Part shown: in pieces, positions 43,209-51,548 of the stretch | How positions within the stretch are numbered: position 1 is the first letter of the stretch | How the letters are laid out: the number at the start of each line of letters is the position of its first letter | NCBI RefSeq assembly: GCF_001855565.1 | Contig: NZ_MKCR01000004.1 | Span: 1-64,000 of the forward strand | From: Chromobacterium amazonense | GTDB lineage: Bacteria; Pseudomonadota; Gammaproteobacteria; Burkholderiales; Chromobacteriaceae | Direction: 5' to 3' | Length of the DNA: 64,000 nt | Notes under the pieces: generated by a model | What the model was told of the DNA's origin: nothing | What the model saw: only the letters and a program-made list of their open reading frames with translations | Database searches by the model: none | Position numbers and translations under genes: made by a program

Positions 43209-45260
43209 ATGGATAGGCGGCAATTCCTCAAGTGGGGCAGTTTTCTGACGGTATCGGCAGCCAGCGCCGGGCTGAGCGCCTGCGGCGGCGGTGGCGATGG
43301 CAGCGCAAGCGCCGCGGCTGGGCAGAGCCAACTGGCCGCCGGCAAAGCCTTCGGCCTGGGCGTGGCCTCCGGCGATCCGCGGCCGGACAGCATCATTCTG
43401 TGGACCCGCGTAGACGGCGGAGACGGCGCCAACTCGCTGGGCGTCACTATTCAGCTTTCCGACAAGCGGGATTTCTCCAATCTGCTGGTCAACCAGGCGC
43501 TCAGCGCCGACCCGGCCTGGGACTATACCGTCCGCCACAAGGTCACGGGACTGTCCAGCGCCACCACCTATTACTATCGCTTCCTCACCGGCGGCACCAG
43601 CAGCGCCATAGGCCGCACCAAGACCGCGCCCGCCCCCGGCACAGCCGTTTCACAGCTGAAATTCGCCTACATCACCTGTCAGGACTGGAGCGTCAACCAC
43701 TGGGGGGCCTTCGACGAAATCGCCCAGCTGGATCTGGATTTCGTGATGCACGTCGGCGATTACATTTATGAAACCGTCGGCGCGGGCTTCCAGAACGGCA
43801 ACAACGAGACCCGGCACGCTGCGCTGACGCTGCCCAACGGCACCAAGCGCGCCGATGGCGCCGTCTACGCCACCACGCTGGCCGATTACCGCTATCTGTA
43901 CAAAAGCTACCGCTCCGATCCGCGCATCCAGGCGGTGCACGCCAACTTCCCGGTGATCTCGATCTGGGACGATCACGAGTTTTCCGACGACTGCTGGCAA
44001 GACCGTCAGGTCTACTATCCCGGCGACGACAGCGTGCCCAACACCCCGCGTCGCCGCAGCGCCAGCCAGGCCTGGTTTGAATACACGCCGGCAGATGTCA
44101 GCATCGACTTGTCCAATCCCTCGTTCCAGAACATCCAGATCTACCGCAGCTTCAGCTTCGGCAATCTGGCCACGCTGGTGATGACCGACCAGCGCCTGTA
44201 CCGCTCCGACCACATCATTCCAGAAACCGCGGTGCCGAATACCGGCCTGGCCAATCTGGGCAGCCGCTACTTTGTGCCGAAATCCGCGCTGGCTCAGGCC
44301 GAGGCGGCCAAGATGGCCTCGACCGGCGGCAATCTGCTGAATGTCTCCATTCTGGGCGAAGCGCAACGCAACTGGTGGCAACAGCAGATGCAGGGCGCGA
44401 CGACTACCTGGAAGCTATGGGGCAATGAAGTGTCGCTGCTGCGCATGGGCGTGGACGGCACCAAGGCGGTGGCCGGCCTGCTGGCGCAAGGGCTGATCGC
44501 CGCCCTGGCCAAGCAGGGCATGGACTTCAGCGCGGCGCAACAGCAACTGGCCGGCGCGCTGTACCAAGACCTGCTGGCGGCCGACAAGAGCGGCGCCACG
44601 CCGGTGCTGAGCTACACCCACACCCAAGCGCTGCTGGCCACGCTCAGCGGCGGCGCCATCAGCGCAGGCGTGTTCGCGGCGGCGGTCAAACCCGTGCTGG
44701 ACAGCAATTTGCCGCCGTCCATGCTGCTGGACCAGTACATTCTCAACGCCGACCAATGGGACGGCTACAATGCCGAGCGCAAGGCTTTGATGGGCTTCCT
44801 GAAGAGCAATGGCATAGCCAACGTGGTGGGCATCACCGGCGACATCCACGCCTTCTTCGCCGGCCCGGTGATGGACGATTACGACGCCACCAGCCCAACG
44901 CCGGTGATGGTGGACCTGGTCACCGCCGGCATCTCCAGCAACTCCTTCTTCAGCTACTTCAAGAACGTGGTGGACACCGTGCCGGCTTTCGCCAAGGCCG
45001 CGCCTTTGATCTACCAGACTGTGAACGGCCAGACCGTCAACACCTTCAACAACACGCTGAAGCAATTCAACGGCAACTGGCTCAAATACGTCGATACCGA
45101 CGCCCAGGGCTATGCCGTGGTGACGCTGACGCCGGCCAAGCTCAGCTGCACTTTCCACAAGATGGCCAAGCTGGTCAACGGCCAGGCGCCGTCGCCGGCC
45201 ACCGCCAGCACGCAAACGCTGGAAGTCGCGGCCGGCACCCCGGCCGTCAACGTGCTGTAA
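43209..45260 (+). CDS. PhoD-family alkaline phosphatase, Tat-exported
   Basis: The 683-residue precursor has a twin-arginine signal (MDRRQFLKWGSFLTVSAASAG) ending at a lipobox-like LSAC, so it may be a Tat lipoprotein. The PhoD core is visible: a beta-rich N-terminal domain (WTRVDGG, YYYRFLTGGTSSAIGRTKTAP), then the metal-binding motifs HVGDYIYE, SIWDDHEFSDD and GITGDIHAFFAGP. It is expected to release phosphate from mono- and diesters with Ca/Fe. The SD is AGGAGCAGCG. The protein is longer than Bacillus PhoD because of an insert in the middle. Confidence 0.88.
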   Translation: MDRRQFLKWGSFLTVSAASAGLSACGGGGDGSASAAAGQSQLAAGKAFGLGVASGDPRPDSIILWTRVDGGDGANSLGVTIQLSDKRDFSNLLVNQALSADPAWDYTVRHKVTGLSSATTYYYRFLTGGTSSAIGRTKTAPAPGTAVSQLKFAYITCQDWSVNHWGAFDEIAQLDLDFVMHVGDYIYETVGAGFQNGNNETRHAALTLPNGTKRADGAVYATTLADYRYLYKSYRSDPRIQAVHANFPVISIWDDHEFSDDCWQDRQVYYPGDDSVPNTPRRRSASQAWFEYTPADVSIDLSNPSFQNIQIYRSFSFGNLATLVMTDQRLYRSDHIIPETAVPNTGLANLGSRYFVPKSALAQAEAAKMASTGGNLLNVSILGEAQRNWWQQQMQGATTTWKLWGNEVSLLRMGVDGTKAVAGLLAQGLIAALAKQGMDFSAAQQQLAGALYQDLLAADKSGATPVLSYTHTQALLATLSGGAISAGVFAAAVKPVLDSNLPPSMLLDQYILNADQWDGYNAERKALMGFLKSNGIANVVGITGDIHAFFAGPVMDDYDATSPTPVMVDLVTAGISSNSFFSYFKNVVDTVPAFAKAAPLIYQTVNGQTVNTFNNTLKQFNGNWLKYVDTDAQGYAVVTLTPAKLSCTFHKMAKLVNGQAPSPATASTQTLEVAAGTPAVNVL

Positions 45261-45619
45261 CCCTCCGCAGCGCCGCGTCGCAGCGCCTTATAGGCGTTGC
45301 GGCGCGGCCGCTTCCGGCTTCAATTCCAGCTAGTACATTTCGTCACAAAATACCGCCCATCCCGCCGCGTTTTTAACAAAGGTTTTATGGCTTCTCTGGT
45401 AGCATTCATGCCCTGACCGGAACCTTCTCGGCAATCATCTGGCGCGTTTCCCGCGATGCCCGCCGCGGCATGGCAGCCGCCCCGCAGCATTCCAACAGGC
45501 GTCGGCAGTGCTACGGTTAAAATGACGCGCTTGACGCGTCCGGCGCCCCAGCAAAAAACGGCCCGCTCGCCGCAAGGCCGCGGACCACCGGAACAATCCT
45601 ATAAAACCGGAGAGGCCTG
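45261..45619. other. intergenic region between phosphatase and ABC permease
   Basis: A 359-bp gap without a convincing gene. It holds a strong 16-bp GC-rich hairpin (45272-45308, two GU pairs, loop TTATA), which is probably the end of the phosphatase transcript although no U-tract follows. Further on are an AT-rich patch (45340-45390) and a TTAAAAT -10-like element at about 45516. The likely SD of the permease is GGAGAGGCC. Confidence 0.55.
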
Positions 45620-47359
45620 ATGACCACCGCCGTCCGCCACTTCATGCCCGCCACCGCCCGGCGGCTGATACCCAACCGCTGGGATTTGATCGCGTTTCCG
45701 CTGATCCTCGGCTTTTTATTGCTGGCCACCACCGGCATCCGCGCCACCTGGGCGCCGATCACCGCGCTGCAAACCGTCCCCATCACATTGGACCCCGACC
45801 ATCTGCCGGAATACGCGCTGCGCACCACGCTGCGCATGCTGGCGGCGATGGTCGCGGCGCTGGTCTTCACGCTGATCTACGGCACGCTGGCGGCCAAGAG
45901 CCGCCGCGCCGGCCTGCTGCTGGTGCCCATCCTGGACATCCTGCAATCGGTGCCGGTGCTCGGTTACATCTCGTTCACCGTGACCTTTTTCATCGCCCTG
46001 TTCCCGGGCCGGGTGCTGGGCGCGGAATGCGCGGCCATCTTCGCCATCTTCACCAGCCAGGCCTGGAACATGACCTTCAGCTTCTACCAGTCACTGCGCA
46101 CCGTGCCGCGCGACTTGCAGGAAGTATCGGTCAACTTGCGGCTGTCGCCTTGGCAACGCTTCTGGAAGCTTGAAGTGCCATTCTCCATGCCCGGCATGAT
46201 CTGGAACATGATGATGAGCATGTCCGGCGGCTGGTTCTTCGTGGTGGCGTCCGAAGCCATCACCGTCGGCGACAAGACCGTCACCCTGCCCGGCATCGGC
46301 TCCTATTTGGCGATGGCGATCCAGAACAAGGATCTGCCCGCCGTGGGCTGGGTGATCCTGACCATGACGGTGGTCATCATCATTTACGACCAATTCCTGT
46401 TCCGCCCGATGGTGGCCTGGGCCGACAAATTCCGACTGGAAGACACCGCCAGTCAAACAGCGCCGGAATCCTGGGTGCTGAACCTGATCCAGCGCACCCG
46501 CGCCATCCAACAGCTGTTGAAGCCGTTCGGCAAGCTGATCCGCCGCATCGCCCAGCTGCGGCTGAACTTCAGCCTGCCCAAGGGCATCCACTCGGAAGAC
46601 CATACCCCGGTGTCGCGCGGCATCGACGTGGTGTGGTGGTTCCTGGTGGCCATGCTGGCGATATATAGCGCCAATATCATGGTGCACTTCATCGCCAAGG
46701 AAGTGGGCGTGGCGGAAGTGCTGCGGGTATTCGGCCTGGGCCTGATCACGCTGGTCCGCGTCAGCCTGCTGATCGTGGTCGCCTCGCTGATCTGGGTGCC
46801 GCTGGGCGTGCTGATCGGCCTGCGCCCGGCTCTTGCCGAGAAAATCCAGCCGCTGGCGCAGTTCCTGGCCGCCTTCCCGGCCAACCTGCTGTTCCCGGTG
46901 TTCGTGGTTTTCATCGTCCACTTCAAGCTGAACCCGGACATCTGGCTGTCGCCGCTGATCGTGCTGGGCACCCAGTGGTACATCCTGTTCAATGTGATCG
47001 CCGGCGCCACCGCCTTCCCCAACGACTTCAAGGAAGCCGCCGCCAATTTCCGCATCCGCGGCTGGCAATGGTGGAAGAAGATCATGCTGCCCGGCATCTT
47101 CCCCTACTACGTCACCGGCGCCATCACCGCGTCCGGCGGCGCCTGGAACGCCAGCATCGTGTCCGAATTCGTATCCTGGGGCAACGACAAGGTGGTAGCC
47201 CACGGCCTCGGCGCCTACATCGCGCAAACCACCGCCGCCGGCGACTACCCGAAGATCCTGCTCGGCATCTCCGTGATGTCGTTGTTCGTCGTCCTGTTTA
47301 ATCGTCTGCTGTGGCGCCCGATGTACGCCATCGCCGAAAACAAACTCCGTCTCAACTAA
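45620..47359 (+). CDS. ABC transporter permease, duplicated (NitT/TauT type)
   Basis: A 579-residue inner-membrane protein made of two fused BPD_transp_1 permease halves (about 55-265 and 345-570). Each has five or so helices and an EAA-like cytoplasmic loop (EVSVNLRLSPWQRFWKLEVPFSMPGMIWNMMM; EAAANFRIRGWQWWKKIMLPGIFPYYVTGAI). This is the layout of the nitrate/sulfonate/taurine group. The gene starts with the SD GGAGAGGCC and ends 10 bp before the ATPase gene. No substrate-binding protein is nearby. Confidence 0.87.
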   Translation: MTTAVRHFMPATARRLIPNRWDLIAFPLILGFLLLATTGIRATWAPITALQTVPITLDPDHLPEYALRTTLRMLAAMVAALVFTLIYGTLAAKSRRAGLLLVPILDILQSVPVLGYISFTVTFFIALFPGRVLGAECAAIFAIFTSQAWNMTFSFYQSLRTVPRDLQEVSVNLRLSPWQRFWKLEVPFSMPGMIWNMMMSMSGGWFFVVASEAITVGDKTVTLPGIGSYLAMAIQNKDLPAVGWVILTMTVVIIIYDQFLFRPMVAWADKFRLEDTASQTAPESWVLNLIQRTRAIQQLLKPFGKLIRRIAQLRLNFSLPKGIHSEDHTPVSRGIDVVWWFLVAMLAIYSANIMVHFIAKEVGVAEVLRVFGLGLITLVRVSLLIVVASLIWVPLGVLIGLRPALAEKIQPLAQFLAAFPANLLFPVFVVFIVHFKLNPDIWLSPLIVLGTQWYILFNVIAGATAFPNDFKEAAANFRIRGWQWWKKIMLPGIFPYYVTGAITASGGAWNASIVSEFVSWGNDKVVAHGLGAYIAQTTAAGDYPKILLGISVMSLFVVLFNRLLWRPMYAIAENKLRLN

Positions 47360-47369
47360 GGGGGCAAGC

Positions 47370-48683
47370 ATGACTACCGAAACCACCACCCTGGGACAAG
47401 AAATCTTCACGCTGAAGAACGTCTGCCGCGGTTTCGCCAAGGGCGCCGATGAGATCCAGGTATTGGACGACGTCAACCTGACGCTGCGCGAAGGCGAGAT
47501 CGTCGGCTTGCTGGGCCGCTCCGGCTCCGGCAAATCCACGCTCTTGCGCATCATCGCCGGCCTGATCCAGCAAAGCAGCGGCGACGTGAATTACCGCGGC
47601 AAACCGTTGAAGGGTCCGGCCGAAGGCGTATCCATGGTATTCCAGACCTTCGCCCTATTCCCGTGGCTGACCGTGTTGCAAAACGTGGAAGCCGGCCTGG
47701 AGGCGCTGGGCGTGGAGCCGAAGGAGCGCCGCAGGCGCGCGCTGGCCGCCATCGACCTGATCGGCCTGGACGGCTTTGAAAACGCCTATCCGCGCGAACT
47801 GTCCGGCGGCATGCGCCAGCGCGTCGGCTTCGCCCGCGCCCTGGTGGTGAACCCGACCCTGCTGCTGATGGACGAGCCGTTCTCCGCGCTGGACGTGCTG
47901 ACGGCGGAAACGCTGCGCACCGACATGCTGGACCTGTGGAGCGAAGGCCAGCTGCCGATCAAGTCGGTGCTGATCGTCACCCACAATATCGAAGAAGCGG
48001 TATTCATGTGCGACCGCATCCTGGTGCTGTCGTCCAACCCCGGCCGCGTGGTGGCCGAGATCAAGGTGCCGTTCCCGCACCGCCGCAACCGACTGGACCC
48101 GGCCTTCCGCAAGATGGTGGACGACATCTACGCGCTGATGACCGCGCGCCGCAGCGCGCACACCCTGCACAAGCTGCCGCTGGAAATCGGCAGCCATCTG
48201 ACCGAGGTGTCGACCAACCTGATGGCCGGCCTGATCGAGGAAGTGGCGCAGGAACCGTACTTCGGCAAGGCCGACATGCCGGAGATCGCGGAAAAGCTGC
48301 GCCTGGAAGTGGACGATCTGTTCCCGGTGGCGGAAATCCTGGAGCACCTGGGCTTCGTCGAGCTGAAAGACGGCGACATCCTGCTGACCACCGCCGGCAA
48401 GCTGTTCGCCGACTACGGCACCCAGGAACGCAAGGTGCTGTTCGCCGAACACCTGCTGCGCAATGTGCCGATGGCCGCCCATATCCGCAAGGTGCTGCAG
48501 GAGCGGCCGGGCCAGCGCGCGCCGCGCCTGCGCTTCGCCCAGGAGCTGGAAGACTCGATGTCCGACCAGTCAGCAGAGGAAACCCTGGACACCGTGATCA
48601 GCTGGGGCCGCTACGCGGAAATCTTCTCCTACAACGACCACACCGAAACCTTCAGCCTGGAAGACGTGGAAGGCGGCCAGTAA
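47370..48683 (+). CDS. ABC transporter ATPase with C-terminal AAA-associated domain
   Basis: A 437-residue ATPase. The nucleotide-binding half (1-250) has Walker A GRSGSGKST, the Q-loop VFQTFALFPWLTV, signature LSGGMRQR and Walker B LLLMDEPFSALD. The other half (about 280-430: LPLEIGSHLTEVSTNLMAGLIEEVAQ... ) is the AAA-associated domain found in some nitrate/sulfonate-type ATPases, a likely regulatory site. It forms an operon with the duplicated permease. Confidence 0.88.
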   Translation: MTTETTTLGQEIFTLKNVCRGFAKGADEIQVLDDVNLTLREGEIVGLLGRSGSGKSTLLRIIAGLIQQSSGDVNYRGKPLKGPAEGVSMVFQTFALFPWLTVLQNVEAGLEALGVEPKERRRRALAAIDLIGLDGFENAYPRELSGGMRQRVGFARALVVNPTLLLMDEPFSALDVLTAETLRTDMLDLWSEGQLPIKSVLIVTHNIEEAVFMCDRILVLSSNPGRVVAEIKVPFPHRRNRLDPAFRKMVDDIYALMTARRSAHTLHKLPLEIGSHLTEVSTNLMAGLIEEVAQEPYFGKADMPEIAEKLRLEVDDLFPVAEILEHLGFVELKDGDILLTTAGKLFADYGTQERKVLFAEHLLRNVPMAAHIRKVLQERPGQRAPRLRFAQELEDSMSDQSAEETLDTVISWGRYAEIFSYNDHTETFSLEDVEGGQ

Positions 48684-48774
48684 GCGGCCAAGCGGCGCCC
48701 GTTTGTTTTGCGGCGGCGGCGGGCCGCGCGCGCGATGCTACAATACGGCATCAACCGCCCTCCCCGCTCGCCTC

Positions 48775-49203
48775 ATGTCCGGACGACCGCTCAAAGACAT
48801 TACCCGCCAGGACAGCCATCTGTCGCGGCTGACCGCCGCCGCCCAGGAGCTGATGGCGCTGGACCGCGCCTTCAAAAAGCTGATTCCGCCGGCGCTGGCC
48901 GAAGCCTGCCGCGCCGTGCGCATCCGCGACGACGAGCTGGTGCTGCATGCAGACAACGGCATCGTCGCCGCCCGGCTGCGCATGACGGCGACCGGCCTGC
49001 TGCCGCAACTGGCGGAGCGCGGCTACCCGGCGTCCAAGGTCAAAGTAAAGGTGACGCTGCAACAGGCGCAACCGAAGAAAGCGAAGTGGCTGGCCATCAG
49101 CGAAAACGCGCTGGACGGCATGGAGCAGGCGGCGGACTGCATCGGCAACCCCGAGGTCAAGCAGGCGCTGGCGCGGCTGATCGCGCATCATCGCCGCGGC
49201 TGA
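48775..49203 (+). CDS. dciA: DciA-like DUF721 protein
   Basis: A 142-residue protein of the DUF721/DciA family, which loads the replicative helicase DnaB in bacteria without DnaC. The KH-like fold is seen from LMALDRAFKKLIPPALAEACRAVRIRDDELVLHADNGIVAARLRM. No SD is visible before the ATG. In related genomes it often lies near secA and lpxC; here it is about 6 kb from secA. Confidence 0.75.
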   Translation: MSGRPLKDITRQDSHLSRLTAAAQELMALDRAFKKLIPPALAEACRAVRIRDDELVLHADNGIVAARLRMTATGLLPQLAERGYPASKVKVKVTLQQAQPKKAKWLAISENALDGMEQAADCIGNPEVKQALARLIAHHRRG

Positions 49204-49302
49204 ACGCCATACAAAACGCTTAAACGCCTTCAGATGTTCATTGAAGCGGAGTAAAGTGTCGGCACTTTCCCATTCCAATCGCCAAGGATAGAGGACCCTG
49301 CC

Positions 49303-50958
49303 ATGTCGGAACACGACCCGCTCAAACCCGCTCCCGAAACCACCCAGCCGCAAGACCCGTCGCGCCGCCGCCTGTTCGAAGGACTGGCAGCCATCGGCGC
49401 CGCCAGCGTGCTGCCCGCCGCCGTCAGCGCGAGCGCGGAAGCCGCGCCGGCCGCCCACGGCCCGCTCGACGCCAAGCTGCGCCAGCATGTGAAAAACGTG
49501 GTGGTGATCTATCTGGAAAACCGCAGCTTCAACAACCTTTACGGCAACTTCCCCGGCGTCAAATATCCGCTGGCGCAAGCCCCGGCCGCCGCTTGTACCC
49601 AGCTGGACCGCGACGGCGCGCCGCTGAAAACGCTGCCCAAGATCTGGGGCGGCCTGGTGCAGCGCGGCCAGAATGTGGGCGGCAAGTACTACCTGATAGA
49701 CGAAAACGCCATCCAGAACCTGCCGAATGCCCCGTTCCCGCTGAAGGACGCCGAAGGCCAGCCGCTGCCGGAAGGCGTGATCACCCGCGACCTGTGGCAT
49801 CTGTTCTACCAGAACCAGATGCAGATCAACGGCGGCAAGAACGACCAGTTCGTCGCCTGGGCCGATTCCGGCGCGCTGGTGATGGGTTACTACAGCGAAA
49901 CCGCCAAGAACCTGAATCAATGGAAGATCGCCCAGCAATACACGCTGTGCGACAACTTCTTCATGGCGGCCTTCGGCGGCTCCTATCTGAACCACCAGTT
50001 CCTGATCTCGGCCCGCACTCCGGAATACTTCAACGCCAAGGACACCGCGGCAGCCAAGAAGATCGCCGTGCTGGACGACGGCCCTCAAGGCTACAAACTG
50101 AAAGTGAAGCAGGCCACCTCGGCGATGGACGGCCCGCCGCAATTCGTCAACAACGGCGCCATCTCGCCGGACGGCTACGCGGTCAACACCATGGCGCCGC
50201 CGTTCCAGCCCAGCTATGTCAAGCCGGCCGAAGGCGGCGACAAGCGCTACGCCGACCCGGCCGACGCCAACACCCTGCCGCCGCAGACTTACGACACGAT
50301 CGGCGACCTGCTGTCGCGCAAGGGCGTCAGCTGGGCCTGGTACGGCGGCGGCTGGCAAGCCGCGCTGGAAGGCAAGGGCGGACCGGATATCCCCAACTTC
50401 CAGTACCACCACCAGCCGTTCAACTACTTCAAGAACTTCGCGCCTGGCACCGAAGCCCGCGAGAAGCACCTGCGCGACGGCGGCCTGGGCGACAGCCCGA
50501 TCAGCAACCGCTTCCTGGCCGACGTGGTGGCCGGCAAGCTGCCGGCGGTGACGTTCTACAAACCGCAGGGCAACCTGAACATGCACGCCGGCTATTCCGA
50601 CGTGGAAAGCGGCGACCGCCACGTGGCCAATGTGCTGCAGCACCTGATGAGCAGCCCGCAGTGGAAGAACATGGTGGTCATCATCACCCACGACGAAAAC
50701 GGCGGCTGGTGGGACCACGTGGCGCCGCCCAAGGGCGACCGCTGGGGTCCGGGCAGCCGCATCCCCGCCATCGTGGTGTCGCCGTTCGCCAAGAAAGGCC
50801 ATGTCGACCACACCTTCTACGACACCACCTCCATCATCCGCTTCATCAGCCGCCTGCACGGCCTGCCGGAGCTGGAAGGCGTCAAGCTGCGCAACCAGGC
50901 CTTCCGCGAACGCGGCGCGCAGCCTCCGGGCGACCTGACCGGCGCGCTGGCGCTGTAA
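49303..50958 (+). CDS. acid phosphatase (AcpA/phospholipase C-like), Tat-exported
   Basis: A 551-residue precursor with a twin-arginine signal (SRRRLFEGLAAIGAASVLPA). It is a member of the phosphoesterase family of AcpA and phospholipase C. Motifs include VVIYLENRSFNNLYGNFPG with the catalytic metal and Ser/Thr region, HDENGGWWDHVAPP and the aspartate-rich end. It acts on phosphate esters outside the cytoplasm. The start at 49303 has an SD-like AGAGGACC. Confidence 0.85.
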   Translation: MSEHDPLKPAPETTQPQDPSRRRLFEGLAAIGAASVLPAAVSASAEAAPAAHGPLDAKLRQHVKNVVVIYLENRSFNNLYGNFPGVKYPLAQAPAAACTQLDRDGAPLKTLPKIWGGLVQRGQNVGGKYYLIDENAIQNLPNAPFPLKDAEGQPLPEGVITRDLWHLFYQNQMQINGGKNDQFVAWADSGALVMGYYSETAKNLNQWKIAQQYTLCDNFFMAAFGGSYLNHQFLISARTPEYFNAKDTAAAKKIAVLDDGPQGYKLKVKQATSAMDGPPQFVNNGAISPDGYAVNTMAPPFQPSYVKPAEGGDKRYADPADANTLPPQTYDTIGDLLSRKGVSWAWYGGGWQAALEGKGGPDIPNFQYHHQPFNYFKNFAPGTEAREKHLRDGGLGDSPISNRFLADVVAGKLPAVTFYKPQGNLNMHAGYSDVESGDRHVANVLQHLMSSPQWKNMVVIITHDENGGWWDHVAPPKGDRWGPGSRIPAIVVSPFAKKGHVDHTFYDTTSIIRFISRLHGLPELEGVKLRNQAFRERGAQPPGDLTGALAL

Positions 50959-51008
50959 ACGGGCGCGGCCGGCATGCCGCGCCGGCCCGCCGTCTGCTAT
51001 AGTGCATC

Positions 51009-51033
51009 CGCCCCCGCTGCCGGGGGCGTTTTT
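51009..51033 (+). terminator. intrinsic terminator after the acid phosphatase
   Basis: An 8-bp stem CGCCCCCG/CGGGGGCG with loop CTGC, followed by TTTTT on the plus strand. It stands 21 bp before the next ATG, so that gene must start close by or need read-through. Confidence 0.8.
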
Positions 51034-51054
51034 CCTTCGTACAGGCATATCGTC

Positions 51055-51462
51055 ATGACCCTACGCACCACCCTGTCCAGCGCCCTGCTGCTGGGCCTGC
51101 TGTCTTCTCCCGCCTTCGCCTGCGGCGACGAGGCCGCGCTGTACAGCGGCGACTACGACCAGTGCATGAACCAGGCCGCCTCCACCGCGTCCATGCTGAA
51201 CTGCATCGCCGCCGAACACGCGCGGCAGGACAAGCTGCTGAACGACAATTACCAGAAGCTGATGGCCCAGCTGTCGGCCAAGCGCAAATCCCGGCTGCTG
51301 GCGGCGCAGCGGCTGTGGCTGCAATACCGCGACGCCAACTGCCAGGCCTATGTCGATCCCGACGGCGGCAGCTCGGAGGCCATCGTCGGCGCCGACTGCA
51401 CGCTGCGCGCCACCGCCGAACGCGCGGCCGAACTGGCCAAGATGCAGCCGGAAAATCACTGA
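51055..51462 (+). CDS. LprI-like (DUF1311) exported protein
   Basis: A 135-residue precursor with a signal peptide (LRTTLSSALLLGLLSSPAFA). The mature part has four or more cysteines and the DUF1311/LprI N-terminal motif: CGDEAALYSGDYDQCMNQAA...LNDNYQKLMAQL...AQRLWLQYRDANC. Some family members inhibit lysozyme. The terminator just upstream suggests that its promoter lies within 50 bp or that the terminator is leaky. Confidence 0.82.
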   Translation: MTLRTTLSSALLLGLLSSPAFACGDEAALYSGDYDQCMNQAASTASMLNCIAAEHARQDKLLNDNYQKLMAQLSAKRKSRLLAAQRLWLQYRDANCQAYVDPDGGSSEAIVGADCTLRATAERAAELAKMQPENH

Positions 51463-51548
51463 GCATGCCTCTGCGGCTGGCGGCTATGCGATGATATAGG
51501 CATCGCCGGCCCCTACGGGCCGTTGCGCATCCCTACACCGGAGACGCC

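Noticed and set aside
45261-45619. Coding frames in the gap before the ABC permease
   Set aside because: Only short frames without SD or normal codon pattern; the gap looks regulatory.
48751-51048. Long open frame of about 765 codons on the minus strand
   Set aside because: Shadow of dciA and the acid phosphatase gene on the plus strand; no SD or recognisable domain.
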